Shown: positions 45,014 to 52,739 of the stretch, piece after piece
Numbering within the stretch: position 1 is the first letter of the stretch
Layout of the letters: each line of letters starts with the position of its first letter
NCBI GenBank assembly: GCA_050942925.1
Contig: JBMNOF010000001.1
Coordinates: 1-64,000 of the forward strand
Source: Spyradocola sp050942925
GTDB taxonomy: Bacteria; Bacillota; Clostridia; Christensenellales; UBA1750
Direction: 5' to 3'
DNA: 64,000 bases
Program-made: the position numbers and the translations under genes
Notes under the pieces: model-generated
Told to the model about the DNA's origin: nothing
The model's input: the letters and a program-made list of their open reading frames with translations, nothing else
Databases searched by the model: none

Positions 45014-46492
45014 CTATTTCGTAAAGACGATGGGCTTGAGGCCCTTTTCGCTGCCGAGCATCACCGACAGCGTGGAAATCTCGCCCTTGGGGTCGGCCGC
45101 AAACGTGAGGGTCAGGCCCGCGGGCAGCTCGCCAATGGAGCCTTCCGTTGCAAAGGTATCGTAGTGGTGGTGCCGCAGCCCCACGCAGAAGGAGTTGAAG
45201 TCCGCGGTGAGCGCGCCGTCCTTCTCCTCGATGCGGAAGCGGCGGTAACCGGGCGCCTCATAGGTCCCGGCGTAGTCCTTGAGCGCGTGCGAGGGCTTCG
45301 TGCCCGGCACGGGCGTGCCGCCGAAGGAGGCGAAGAAGGAGACCACGTGGTCGAACATCGCCTGGTTGTACGCCTTCATGCGCTCGTACCAATTCCCGTC
45401 CGTGGCGCCCAAGGCCTTGTCCACGGTCTCCTGCACGATGGCGTCGGCAAGCAGCGTGACGTTCATGTTCGCGCTGACGAACACGCCCAGGTTCAGGTCC
45501 GGAACGATGGCCGTGGAGGAGGTAAAGCCGTTGATGTTGCCGCCGTGCTCGAGCATCTTGTGCCCGCGGTAGCTGTACAGGCTCCAGCCCAGGCCGTAGG
45601 AGGTCATGGCGCGCTGGGGGCCGTAGGCGCCGCCATCGCCCGTATCGATGTGGGACGAGGCGATCAGATCCATCAGGTCCTCGCGCACGAGCTGCACGTC
45701 CCCGACCTTGCCGCGGTTCAGGTTAAAGCGCAGCCACTTCTCCATGTCCGCGGCGCAGGAGCAGATGCAGCCGGCCGCGGCGGTGGGGTCGCCAACCATT
45801 TCCTCGGCGCTCTCCGCCGGGGAGCGGTAATAGGGGATCTGCCGGATGCCCGTCATGGTGTATTCCTTGTCGTGGTCAAAGGGCAGGGCGGCGTTGTCGG
45901 CCGTGCGCATGGCCTCCATGTACGTCTCGCTCCGCTCCATGCCCAGCGGCAGCAGGAGCTCTTCCTTGAGGAAGTCCTCAAACTTCTTGCCGCTGACCGC
46001 CTCGATGACGGCGCCGGCGATGAGGTAGTTGAAGTTGCTGTACTGGAAGCGGTAGCGGATGGGCGCGCTCAGCGGCAGGTCCTTGAGGTTCTTCATGAGC
46101 TGCTCGCGGCTAAAGCCCGTGCCGTACCAGGCGTACTCGTGCCGGGGCAGGCCGCTGCGGTGGCTCAGGAAGTCGCGCAGCGTCAGGTTTTCGGTCGCGT
46201 AGCGGTCGTTAAGCCGGAAGGCCGGCAGGTACTCGATGACGGGGGTATCGAAATCCAGCTTGCCCTGCGTGGCCAGCACGGCGGCCGCCGTCGCGGTAAA
46301 GGCCTTGGTGCAGCTGGCGATCTGGTAGAGGGTATTTGCGTCTGCGGGCCGGTTGGCGTTGTCCCGCATGCCGATGCCGTCGCAGAGCAGGGTCTTGCCG
46401 TCCTTGACCACGCAGATCGAAAGCGAGGGCACATCCCAATTCTTGGCCTGCTGTGCGGCTTCCGCGCGCAGGTCCTTCGAAAAGTCGTTCAC
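45014..46492 (-). CDS. Beta-lactamase-fold serine hydrolase (S12 type), paralogue 2
   Basis: A 492-residue paralogue of the genes on either side. Ser60 and Lys63 (ASCTKAFTA) form the S-x-x-K motif, Y-S-N is in QYSNFNYL, and the third motif is HGG in LEHGGNINGF. The shared block LSHRSGLPRHEYAWYG is close to LCHRTGLPRHEYSWYG of paralogue 1. The C-terminal beta domain is present. No signal peptide is visible. The start is a GTG at 46492 with AAAGGTGG upstream. It is the most diverged of the three around the active site (Thr after Cys, Y-S-N as in typical PBPs), so its substrate may differ. Confidence 0.92.
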   Translation of the reverse strand: MNDFSKDLRAEAAQQAKNWDVPSLSICVVKDGKTLLCDGIGMRDNANRPADANTLYQIASCTKAFTATAAAVLATQGKLDFDTPVIEYLPAFRLNDRYATENLTLRDFLSHRSGLPRHEYAWYGTGFSREQLMKNLKDLPLSAPIRYRFQYSNFNYLIAGAVIEAVSGKKFEDFLKEELLLPLGMERSETYMEAMRTADNAALPFDHDKEYTMTGIRQIPYYRSPAESAEEMVGDPTAAAGCICSCAADMEKWLRFNLNRGKVGDVQLVREDLMDLIASSHIDTGDGGAYGPQRAMTSYGLGWSLYSYRGHKMLEHGGNINGFTSSTAIVPDLNLGVFVSANMNVTLLADAIVQETVDKALGATDGNWYERMKAYNQAMFDHVVSFFASFGGTPVPGTKPSHALKDYAGTYEAPGYRRFRIEEKDGALTADFNSFCVGLRHHHYDTFATEGSIGELPAGLTLTFAADPKGEISTLSVMLGSEKGLKPIVFTK

Positions 46493-46524
46493 GTTGCTTC
46501 CACCTTTCTCCTTCGCGTTCGAAC

Positions 46525-48012
46525 TCAGCCCTCGACCTTGGTGAAGATCTCGTCCTTTGCGGCGGGATTCATCACGATGCCAAAGCGGATGTCCGCGACC
46601 TTGCCGTTCTTGCCCGTCTCAAAGGAGAAGGTCATGCCGTTGAACAGCGCGTGCGCATCGTCGATGCGGAAGGTGTCGTAGTGGAAGTGGGTGAGCGGGC
46701 TCACCTTCTTATTATAGGTAAAGGTCAGGCCGCCGTCCTTTTCCGCGATGACGATGTCGCCGTAGCAGGCGTTGCGGTAGGTGCCGGCGTATTCGGCCAA
46801 GGCGTGCGTGGGATGGGTGTTGGGCACCGGATCGCCGTTCATGCCCTTCATCTGGTCCACAACGGAGCCAAAGACCTCGGAGACAAAGCCGCGCAGGCGG
46901 TTCTGCCAGTCGCCGCCCGTGACGCCCAGGTAGCTGTCGATGATTTCATAGGTGGTGGCGTAGGTATCAAAGGAGTCGTTGAAGTTGACCAGGCTGACGA
47001 TGCCGAGCTTCTGGTCCGGCACCATGGTCACCAGCGCCGTAAAGCCGTTGATGTTGCCGCCGTGCTCGACCATCTTGTGGCCGCGGAAGGTCTCCGTAAA
47101 CCAGCCCATGCCGTAGGAGTAGAAGTCCATCTCCGCAAAGTCCGTCAGCAACGGCTCGCTCAAGAGCATCTGGGGCTTGTGCAGCTCCTTCATGTTCGCC
47201 TCGGAGACGACCTGCTTGTCGCCGACCTTGCCGTTGTTGAGGTTGAACTCGACCCACTTGAGCATGTCGGTCACCGTGGACATGATGGAACCGGCGGGGC
47301 CATAGGGCGCGCCGATGCCCTTTGCGCGGTCCTCGCGGTCGCTCTTGAGGAAGGGAACCTTGACCACGCCCGTAAGGTCCGTGGGAATGGGGCGGTCATA
47401 GGGCTCGGCGTGGTTGGGATCGCCGGCGATGTCGTCGACGTAGAAGGTGGTGCGCGTCATGCCGATGGGCTCGAGCAGGTACTTGCGCACGAAATCCTCC
47501 CAGGTCATTCCGGACAGCTCCTCGATGAGCATGCCCACCGCGACAAAGCAGGTGTTCTGGTAGCACCAATGCGAGCGGAAGGACCAAGCCGGCTGCATGT
47601 TGCGCAGGTTTTCGACCATCTCGCGGCGGGTGCAGGGGCCGTCGATCCAGTAGGCGTCATGCCGCGGCAAGCCCGTGCGGTGGCAGAGCAGGTCGCGGGT
47701 GGTGGCGTGATAGGTGGTAAAGGGGTCCATAAAGCGGATCCAGGGCAGGTACTCGATGACGGGGGTATCCCAGTCGAGCTTCCCCTGGTCGACTAGCACC
47801 GCGGCCGCAGCCGCCGTAAAGGCCTTGGAGCAGCTGCCGATCTGGTAGAGCGTATCCGCGTCCGCCTTGCGGCCGGCTTCCACATCCGCATATCCAAATG
47901 CCTCGCACAGCTCGATCTTGCCGTCCTTGACAACGCCCAGGGCCATGGAAGGCTGGTCCCATGCCTTGAGCTCCTTTTCTACATTTGCCTTCACTTGATC
48001 CAGTGCATGCAT
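46525..48012 (-). CDS. Beta-lactamase-fold serine hydrolase (S12 type), paralogue 3
   Basis: A 495-residue paralogue with Ser60 and Lys63 (IGSCSKAFTA), Y-Q-N in CYQNTCF and HGG in VEHGGNINGF. It is closest by eye to paralogue 1 (shared ITRDLLCHRTGLPRHD-like block, EANMKELHKPQMLLS versus EAAMKELHKPQMLLS, and GPAGSI). It has the same C-terminal beta domain and no signal peptide. It follows the epimerase gene by 39 bases, with AAGGGG ahead of the ATG. The three copies share the domain layout and sit in one transcript, which points to tandem duplication followed by divergence. Confidence 0.92.
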   Translation of the reverse strand: MHALDQVKANVEKELKAWDQPSMALGVVKDGKIELCEAFGYADVEAGRKADADTLYQIGSCSKAFTAAAAAVLVDQGKLDWDTPVIEYLPWIRFMDPFTTYHATTRDLLCHRTGLPRHDAYWIDGPCTRREMVENLRNMQPAWSFRSHWCYQNTCFVAVGMLIEELSGMTWEDFVRKYLLEPIGMTRTTFYVDDIAGDPNHAEPYDRPIPTDLTGVVKVPFLKSDREDRAKGIGAPYGPAGSIMSTVTDMLKWVEFNLNNGKVGDKQVVSEANMKELHKPQMLLSEPLLTDFAEMDFYSYGMGWFTETFRGHKMVEHGGNINGFTALVTMVPDQKLGIVSLVNFNDSFDTYATTYEIIDSYLGVTGGDWQNRLRGFVSEVFGSVVDQMKGMNGDPVPNTHPTHALAEYAGTYRNACYGDIVIAEKDGGLTFTYNKKVSPLTHFHYDTFRIDDAHALFNGMTFSFETGKNGKVADIRFGIVMNPAAKDEIFTKVEG

Positions 48013-48051
48013 CGTATTCCCCTTCTTTCCGTAAAGTCCGTTTCTGTCTTC

Positions 48052-49131
48052 TTAAATGTCCATGTCGATGCCAAGGCCCGGCTTGTCCAGCAGCGTAAAG
48101 ACGCCGCCCTTACGGTCGAAGCCGCCCGGAATGCCGTCGTCATCTCCCTTGTAGAACATGAAGCTGTCGCAGTCCGCCTCGACGATGGCCTGCTTTGCCG
48201 CAACCAGGCTCACGCCCGCGGTGATGCTGATCTTGTTCTCCTGCATGCAGCCGACCATGCACTGCACGCCGGCGCCCTGCGCGATGTCCGCAATCTGCGC
48301 GCCGGTGTAGAGGCCGCCGCACTTCATCAGCTTGATGTTGAAGTAATCCGCGCAATGGAGCTTGGCCGCGCGCTGCGCGTCATAGGGCGTGTGGATGGAC
48401 TCGTCCAGCATGAGCTTGACGCCCGTCTTGTTCTTCTTCATCAGCTCTGCCGCGCCGTCAAAGTCCCACCAGGGCAGGCACTGCTCGACCGCGTCGATGT
48501 GCAGCGCCTCGAACTTGGGCAGGACCTCCAGGGCGGTGTCCACGGTGTAGCCCTGGTTGGCGTCCACGCGCAGGCGGATGTCGCTGCCGACGGCCTCGCG
48601 GATGAGGGTCAAAGCGCGGATATCGTCCTCCGGGTTGATGCCGATCTTGATCTTGAGGATGCGGAAGCCCTTTTCAAAGACAAAGCGCTTGGCCGCGGCC
48701 TGCATCTTTTCGGGGGTGTCGATGCCGATGGTGATGTCGTTGTGGACGACCGGATTCGTGCCGCCGAGCACCTTGTAGACCGGCAGGTTCTTCTTCTTGC
48801 CGATGATGTCGTACAGCGCGATGTCAAAGGCGCACTTGGCCGAGCCGTTGCTGTAGATGATGCTGTCCATCAGCTTGTGCGCGCCGGCGATATCCATGGG
48901 ATCAAAGCCGATGAAGGCCTGGGCGAACATCTTCATGACGGTGTAGCACGTCTCCATCGTCTCGCCCGTGACAAAGCCCAGGGGCGCGGCGGAACCCAGG
49001 CCGTAAATGCCCTCGTCCGTCGTGATCTTGACCGTCCAGCTGTCGGAGTCCTCAATCACGCCAAAGGCGACGCGGAAGGGCTCGGAGAGCGGCGCGGAAA
49101 ACTTTTCAATTTTGACGTCGGTAATTTTCAT
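48052..49131 (-). CDS. Dipeptide epimerase (L-Ala-D/L-Glu epimerase type)
   Basis: A 359-residue enolase-superfamily enzyme of the muconate lactonizing subgroup. The catalytic lysines are Lys160 and Lys162 (LKIKIG), metal ligands Asp190 (RVDANQGY), Glu216 and Asp243 (LMLDESI), and the opposite base is Lys267 (NIKLMKCGG). These positions follow the known L-Ala-D/L-Glu epimerases YkfB and YcjG very closely. Such enzymes convert L-Ala-D-Glu from murein peptides to L-Ala-L-Glu so that ordinary peptidases can cut it. Other dipeptide specificities exist in the family. The start at 49131 matches the family; an in-frame extension into the leader is unlikely. It is the first gene of the nine-gene operon. 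Confidence 0.93.
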   Translation of the reverse strand: MKITDVKIEKFSAPLSEPFRVAFGVIEDSDSWTVKITTDEGIYGLGSAAPLGFVTGETMETCYTVMKMFAQAFIGFDPMDIAGAHKLMDSIIYSNGSAKCAFDIALYDIIGKKKNLPVYKVLGGTNPVVHNDITIGIDTPEKMQAAAKRFVFEKGFRILKIKIGINPEDDIRALTLIREAVGSDIRLRVDANQGYTVDTALEVLPKFEALHIDAVEQCLPWWDFDGAAELMKKNKTGVKLMLDESIHTPYDAQRAAKLHCADYFNIKLMKCGGLYTGAQIADIAQGAGVQCMVGCMQENKISITAGVSLVAAKQAIVEADCDSFMFYKGDDDGIPGGFDRKGGVFTLLDKPGLGIDMDI

Positions 49132-49282
49132 AGTAATGTACCCCCGTATTGTTCGCTCTCTCGTATCTTTGTTCGGAGCGGAAGAATCCTGCATATTCTG
49201 TATATTTGGGGTTCTTTCCGCGGCTTCCAAAATACGGTCGAATTCACCCCCTACCTTTCAGTAGGAGTTTTACAATGTTCTT

Positions 49283-49311
49283 ATCATATAGCAATCGAAT
49301 TCATTTTGCAA
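49283..49311 (-). promoter_or_regulatory. Promoter of the dipeptide epimerase-hydrolase-transporter operon
   Basis: TTGCAA (49311-49306) and TATGAT (49288-49283) on the minus strand are 17 bases apart, within an AT-rich stretch. The expected start near 49276 leaves a long leader before the epimerase. No CodY-like or other operator could be assigned with confidence. Confidence 0.78.
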
Positions 49312-49344
49312 GACGAACTTGTTTATCATGCAAAAAACTCTATG

Positions 49345-49398
49345 TAAAAGAACGGAGATTTCGGTGCATCCCCCTCCTTGGGCGCACCGAAATCTCCG
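49345..49398 (-). terminator. Rho-independent terminator of the AXE1 esterase gene
   Basis: Perfect 15-base arms (49384-49398 with 49353-49367) enclose a 16-base loop and are followed on the minus strand by TTCTTTTAC. It separates the esterase transcript from the dipeptide operon. Confidence 0.85.
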
Positions 49399-49447
49399 CA
49401 TTTCGACCGAATATATGCAGGTACTTCCTATTCTTGAATTGTTTGGT

Positions 49448-50428
49448 TCATTTCCCGCCCTTTGGGGCGTCCAGGATGCCGCTCTGCCGGATGAAGCGAA
49501 TCTCGCGCTCGACGTGGGTGGCGCGGGCGCCGTCGTGCTCGTTAAAGGGATAGACGACGATCTGCTTTTCGGAGCGGATGCGGTTATAGGTGGCGTAATA
49601 GCAGAGCGCGGGGCAAACGGGGTCGGCCAAGCCCACCGAGGCAAAGACCTTGGCCTGGATGCGCTCGGCCATGTTCATCGTGTCAAAGTAGCTCAGCGTC
49701 TCATAGACGCGCTCGAGGTTGTCGGGGTAGGCGCGCAGGTAGTCGTTGACCGAGGTGAAGGACCCGTGCCGGTGCTCGATGCGGTACTCGATGTTGCTGT
49801 TGCTGGGCACGTTGACCAGCGCGAGCTTCACGCGCGCATCCAGCGCCGAGACGGCCATGCCCAGCGCGCCGCCCTGGCTGGTGCCGCGCACGAAGAGGCG
49901 GTCGGCGTCGATTTCGGGGATCGTCTCGAGGAAGTCCAGGGCCTTGAGGCAGTCCATGTACACCGCGCGGTAATAGTATTCCTCCTTGTGGAGCACGCCC
50001 TTGCTGCCCACGTTCGTGCACATGCCGCTGTCCGTGTAGTGGGCGCAGTTTCCGGTGATGCCACCCTGTTCCCGGCAGTCGATCGCCAGCACCGCGCAGC
50101 CGAGCAGGGCGAAGGCCATGTGGTCCGAGGGCACGCCGCGGCTGCCGCCAAAGCCGTGGTACTGCACCATGCAGGGATAGGGCGCCTGCTTCCGAAAGGT
50201 CGGCAGGATCAGCCAGCCGTGGATGCGCGTCTGGTCAAATCCGCAGTAGGAGACGTCGTAGACCTCCACGGCGTCGATGGGGTAGTCGACCTTTTCCACG
50301 ATCGGCGCGAGCGGCACGGCCTTGGTCTGTGCGATCGTGCTCTCCCAGAATTCGTCAAAGTCCGGGCGGCGCGTCAGCGGCGGAAGGTAGGCCTCCAGCT
50401 CCGCGATCTTGCTCTGCAAAAAACTCAT
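49448..50428 (-). CDS. AXE1-family acetyl esterase (acetylxylan esterase/cephalosporin C deacetylase type)
   Basis: A 326-residue alpha/beta hydrolase of carbohydrate esterase family 7. The nucleophile is Ser184 in RGTSQGGALG, the acid is Asp269 in VGLADPVCP and the histidine is His298 in NEHDG; the oxyanion region is YHGFGGSRG. The family removes acetyl groups from xylo-oligosaccharides and from cephalosporin C, and acts inside the cell. There is no signal peptide here. It lies 41 bases after the SPFH gene and ends at a strong terminator, so it belongs to the SPFH transcript rather than to the dipeptide operon. Confidence 0.93.
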   Translation of the reverse strand: MSFLQSKIAELEAYLPPLTRRPDFDEFWESTIAQTKAVPLAPIVEKVDYPIDAVEVYDVSYCGFDQTRIHGWLILPTFRKQAPYPCMVQYHGFGGSRGVPSDHMAFALLGCAVLAIDCREQGGITGNCAHYTDSGMCTNVGSKGVLHKEEYYYRAVYMDCLKALDFLETIPEIDADRLFVRGTSQGGALGMAVSALDARVKLALVNVPSNSNIEYRIEHRHGSFTSVNDYLRAYPDNLERVYETLSYFDTMNMAERIQAKVFASVGLADPVCPALCYYATYNRIRSEKQIVVYPFNEHDGARATHVEREIRFIRQSGILDAPKGGK

Positions 50429-50469
50429 GTTCCCACTCCCTTTTCTATTTTTTCGGTTAACGGGGCGCG

Positions 50470-51891
50470 TCAGCGCGCGTCGCTGTCGTCGAACTTATCC
50501 CCGCACTCGGGGCAGAACTTGGGCGGATGCTCGGGGTCCTCGGGCTCCCATCCGCACTTATCACAGCGGTACAGGCGCGCCGTCTCCGGCTTTTTGGCCC
50601 CGCACTCCGTGCAGAAGCGGCCCTTGTTCCACGCGCCGCAGGCTTTGCACTCCCAACCCGCCTTGGGCTCGGGGCGCTTTGCGCCGCACTCCGCGCAGAA
50701 CTTTCCGCTGTTCTTCGCGCCGCACTGGGGGCAGGTCCACGTTTCCGCCTTCTTTTCTGGCTCGGGCTTTTTCTCCCCGCAGGCGGAGCAGAAGTTGCCG
50801 GTGTTTTTCGACTGGCACTTGGGGCAGGTCCAGGTTTCCTCCTCGGCCTGCGCGCCCTGCTGGTCCTTCTTCTCCTGCTGCTCCCGGCCCAGGGCAAAGA
50901 GCGCGTCCGCGCGCGCGCCGCCGGCGTTTGCCGCCATGTTGACGCCCGCAAGTCCGAACATCGGGCCGGTGGAGGGGTTGGCCGCGGCGGACTTCATGGC
51001 CTCGGCCTGCGCCTCGAGGATCGTCGCGCCGGCCATGTTCGGGTCGCGCATCACGGCGCGGCGCTGCAGGTCCTTGATCATCTCCTCGTCCTTCTGCGGG
51101 GCGGTGACGGAATTGATGCCAAACGACGCGACCTCGATGCCGCGCAGCTTCGCCCACTTTTCGGAGAGGACCTCGTTGAGCGCCTGGGCGATCTCCAGGG
51201 TGTGGCCGGGCAGGGCGCTATAGCGCACGCCCATTGCGGAGATGCGCGCAAAGGCCGGCTGGAGCGCGGTCATCAGCTCGGACTTGAGCTGGCCGTCGAT
51301 CTGCGCGCGGCGGTAGTCGGCCGCCACGTTGCCGCAGACATTCTCGTAGAACAGGAGCGGGTCGACGATCTTATAGGAGTATTCGCCGTAGCAGCGGATG
51401 GCGATGTCGATGTCCAGGCCGATGTTCTTGTCCACCACGCGGAAGGGCACGGGGTTGGCGGTGCCGTACTTGTTGCCGACGATCTCCTTGAGGTTGAAGT
51501 AATAGACCCGCTGGTCCCGGGCCGCGCCGCCGCCAAAGGTAAAGCGCCGGCCGATCTGGCGGAAGGTCTCCTTGATGGAGTCGCCGAGGTTTCCGCAAAA
51601 GATCGAGGGCTCGGGCGAACCGTCGTAGGTGAATTCGCCGGGCTCGGCGCAGAACTCCACGACCTTGCCCTGGTCCACGACCGCCATGCACTGCCCCTCG
51701 TTGACCGCGATGACGGTTCCGCGGGAGAGGATGTCCGGCTCGCCGCTGGCGTTGTTCGTCCGGGCGGACAAGCGCTTGCGGCCCTTGCACACGAGCACGT
51801 CCGGCGGCATGGATTCGCAATAGATGTATTCCTTCCACTGGTCCGCGAGCACGCCGCCGATTGCGCCGCCCGCCGCTTTGATCAGACCCAT
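50470..51891 (-). CDS. SPFH-domain protein with four C-terminal zinc ribbons (YdjI-like)
   Basis: A 473-residue protein of the SPFH/virion-core-like family related to B. subtilis YdjI. The N-terminal half (about 20-250) is the SPFH domain; a short Ala/Gly-rich part (about 290-340) follows. The tail has four zinc ribbons with cysteine pairs at 356/359-368/371, 387/390-399/402, 415/418-427/430 and 443/446-460/463, spaced about 28-31 residues. Homologues usually have one or two. YdjI is linked to membrane-stress (PspA) complexes; whether that applies here is inference. There is no membrane helix. It has its own promoter at 51931-51959. Confidence 0.9.
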   Translation of the reverse strand: MGLIKAAGGAIGGVLADQWKEYIYCESMPPDVLVCKGRKRLSARTNNASGEPDILSRGTVIAVNEGQCMAVVDQGKVVEFCAEPGEFTYDGSPEPSIFCGNLGDSIKETFRQIGRRFTFGGGAARDQRVYYFNLKEIVGNKYGTANPVPFRVVDKNIGLDIDIAIRCYGEYSYKIVDPLLFYENVCGNVAADYRRAQIDGQLKSELMTALQPAFARISAMGVRYSALPGHTLEIAQALNEVLSEKWAKLRGIEVASFGINSVTAPQKDEEMIKDLQRRAVMRDPNMAGATILEAQAEAMKSAAANPSTGPMFGLAGVNMAANAGGARADALFALGREQQEKKDQQGAQAEEETWTCPKCQSKNTGNFCSACGEKKPEPEKKAETWTCPQCGAKNSGKFCAECGAKRPEPKAGWECKACGAWNKGRFCTECGAKKPETARLYRCDKCGWEPEDPEHPPKFCPECGDKFDDSDAR

Positions 51892-51930
51892 AGTTGTTCC
51901 CTCATTTCGTTTTTCTGTGCCGTTTGTTTC

Positions 51931-51959
51931 ATTGTAGCGGATTGCCCCGTCTTTTGCAA
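51931..51959 (-). promoter_or_regulatory. Promoter of the SPFH-esterase unit
   Basis: TTGCAA (51959-51954) and TACAAT (51936-51931) on the minus strand are 17 bases apart, directly after the YbaK-like gene. The expected start near 51924 is about 33 bases ahead of the SPFH start codon. Confidence 0.82.
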
Positions 51960-51970
51960 GGCGCGGCGCG

Positions 51971-52453
51971 CTACTGGGCGATGTCGCAGATCTTGGCCTC
52001 CGTATAGCGCGCGAGGTCCTCCGGGCGCAGCAGCATTTGCACGCCGCGCTGGCCCGCGCTGACGGAAATCCGCTCGCAGAGCTCGCAGGTCTCGTCCAGG
52101 AAGGTGGGATACTTCTTCTTCATGCCCACGGGCGAGCAGCCGCCGCGGATGTAGCCGGTCAGCGGGAGCAGCTCCTTCATGTGGATCATTTCCACCTTTT
52201 TGTCGCCCGCTTCCTTGGCCAGCTTCTTGAGGTCCACCTCCAGCTCTACGGGCAGCACGCAGACGAGGATGCCCTGCTTTTCGCCCCGGAGCACGAGGGT
52301 CTTAAAGACCTCCTCCGGCGGCAGGCCGAGGACCTCGGCCGCGTGCACGCCGCTCAGGTCGTTCTCGTCTACCTCGTATTCGCGCGTTTCAAATTCGATG
52401 CCCGCGGCCTTGAGCAGCCGCATGGCGTTGGTGACGACGGGTTTTTCCGCCAT
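51971..52453 (-). CDS. ybaK: YbaK/EbsC-family aminoacyl-tRNA deacylase
   Basis: A 160-residue single-domain protein of the YbaK/ProX editing family, which hydrolyses mischarged tRNA, typically Cys-tRNA(Pro). The N-terminus TNAMRLLKAAGIEFETREYEVDE, the LPPEEVFKTLVLRGEK block with its conserved lysine, and SPVGMKKKYPTFLDETC are typical of the YbaK branch. The start at 52453 matches the family; the longer frame runs through the plus-strand promoter region. It appears to be a single-gene unit. Confidence 0.94.
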   Translation of the reverse strand: MAEKPVVTNAMRLLKAAGIEFETREYEVDENDLSGVHAAEVLGLPPEEVFKTLVLRGEKQGILVCVLPVELEVDLKKLAKEAGDKKVEMIHMKELLPLTGYIRGGCSPVGMKKKYPTFLDETCELCERISVSAGQRGVQMLLRPEDLARYTEAKICDIAQ

Positions 52454-52492
52454 GGTTTTCCCTCGCTTTCTGCGCGGCTCCGACGCGAAATC

Positions 52493-52521
52493 TGGACACC
52501 GGAGCGAGCGCATGGTATACT
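52493..52521 (+). promoter_or_regulatory. Promoter of the membrane protein-murA-GNAT unit
   Basis: TGGACA (52493-52498) and TATACT (52516-52521) on the plus strand are 17 bases apart. The expected start near 52528 leaves a leader of about 210 bases before the first gene. The leader has a CCCTTCCC/GGGAAGGG stem near 52602-52625 but no riboswitch that I can name. Confidence 0.72.
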
Positions 52522-52739
52522 CAAACTACAGGAATTGCGATTGGAATGCGTTTGGCTTTCACCTCTTTGGGCAGCGTGCGCTTCTGCGGCGAAAGCGTCT
52601 GCCCCTTCCCGCCGTGGGGAAGGGTCTATGTATGTTTCCATCGAACCGCGCGTTTTCCCTGCTCCTTTCCGTTCCGCCGGAAAAAGTTGACTCGCGGAAG
52701 GAGGGCGCGGGGCGGAGGCGGTACCGGAGGAGGTTGCGC

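Larger units (their letters stand above)
49132..49447. other. Gene-free interval ahead of the dipeptide operon
   Basis: This 316-base stretch is more AT-rich than its surroundings and contains no gene. It holds the terminator of the esterase gene (49345-49398), the dipeptide operon promoter (49283-49311) and a leader of about 145 bases. The leader includes a small CCTAC/GTAGG stem near its 5' end; it is too short for a T-box and I recognise no riboswitch. Confidence 0.8.

Noticed and set aside
49132..49276. T-box or other amino-acid-sensing leader before the dipeptide epimerase
   Set aside because: The leader of about 145 bases is too short, and no specifier loop or antiterminator pair was seen.
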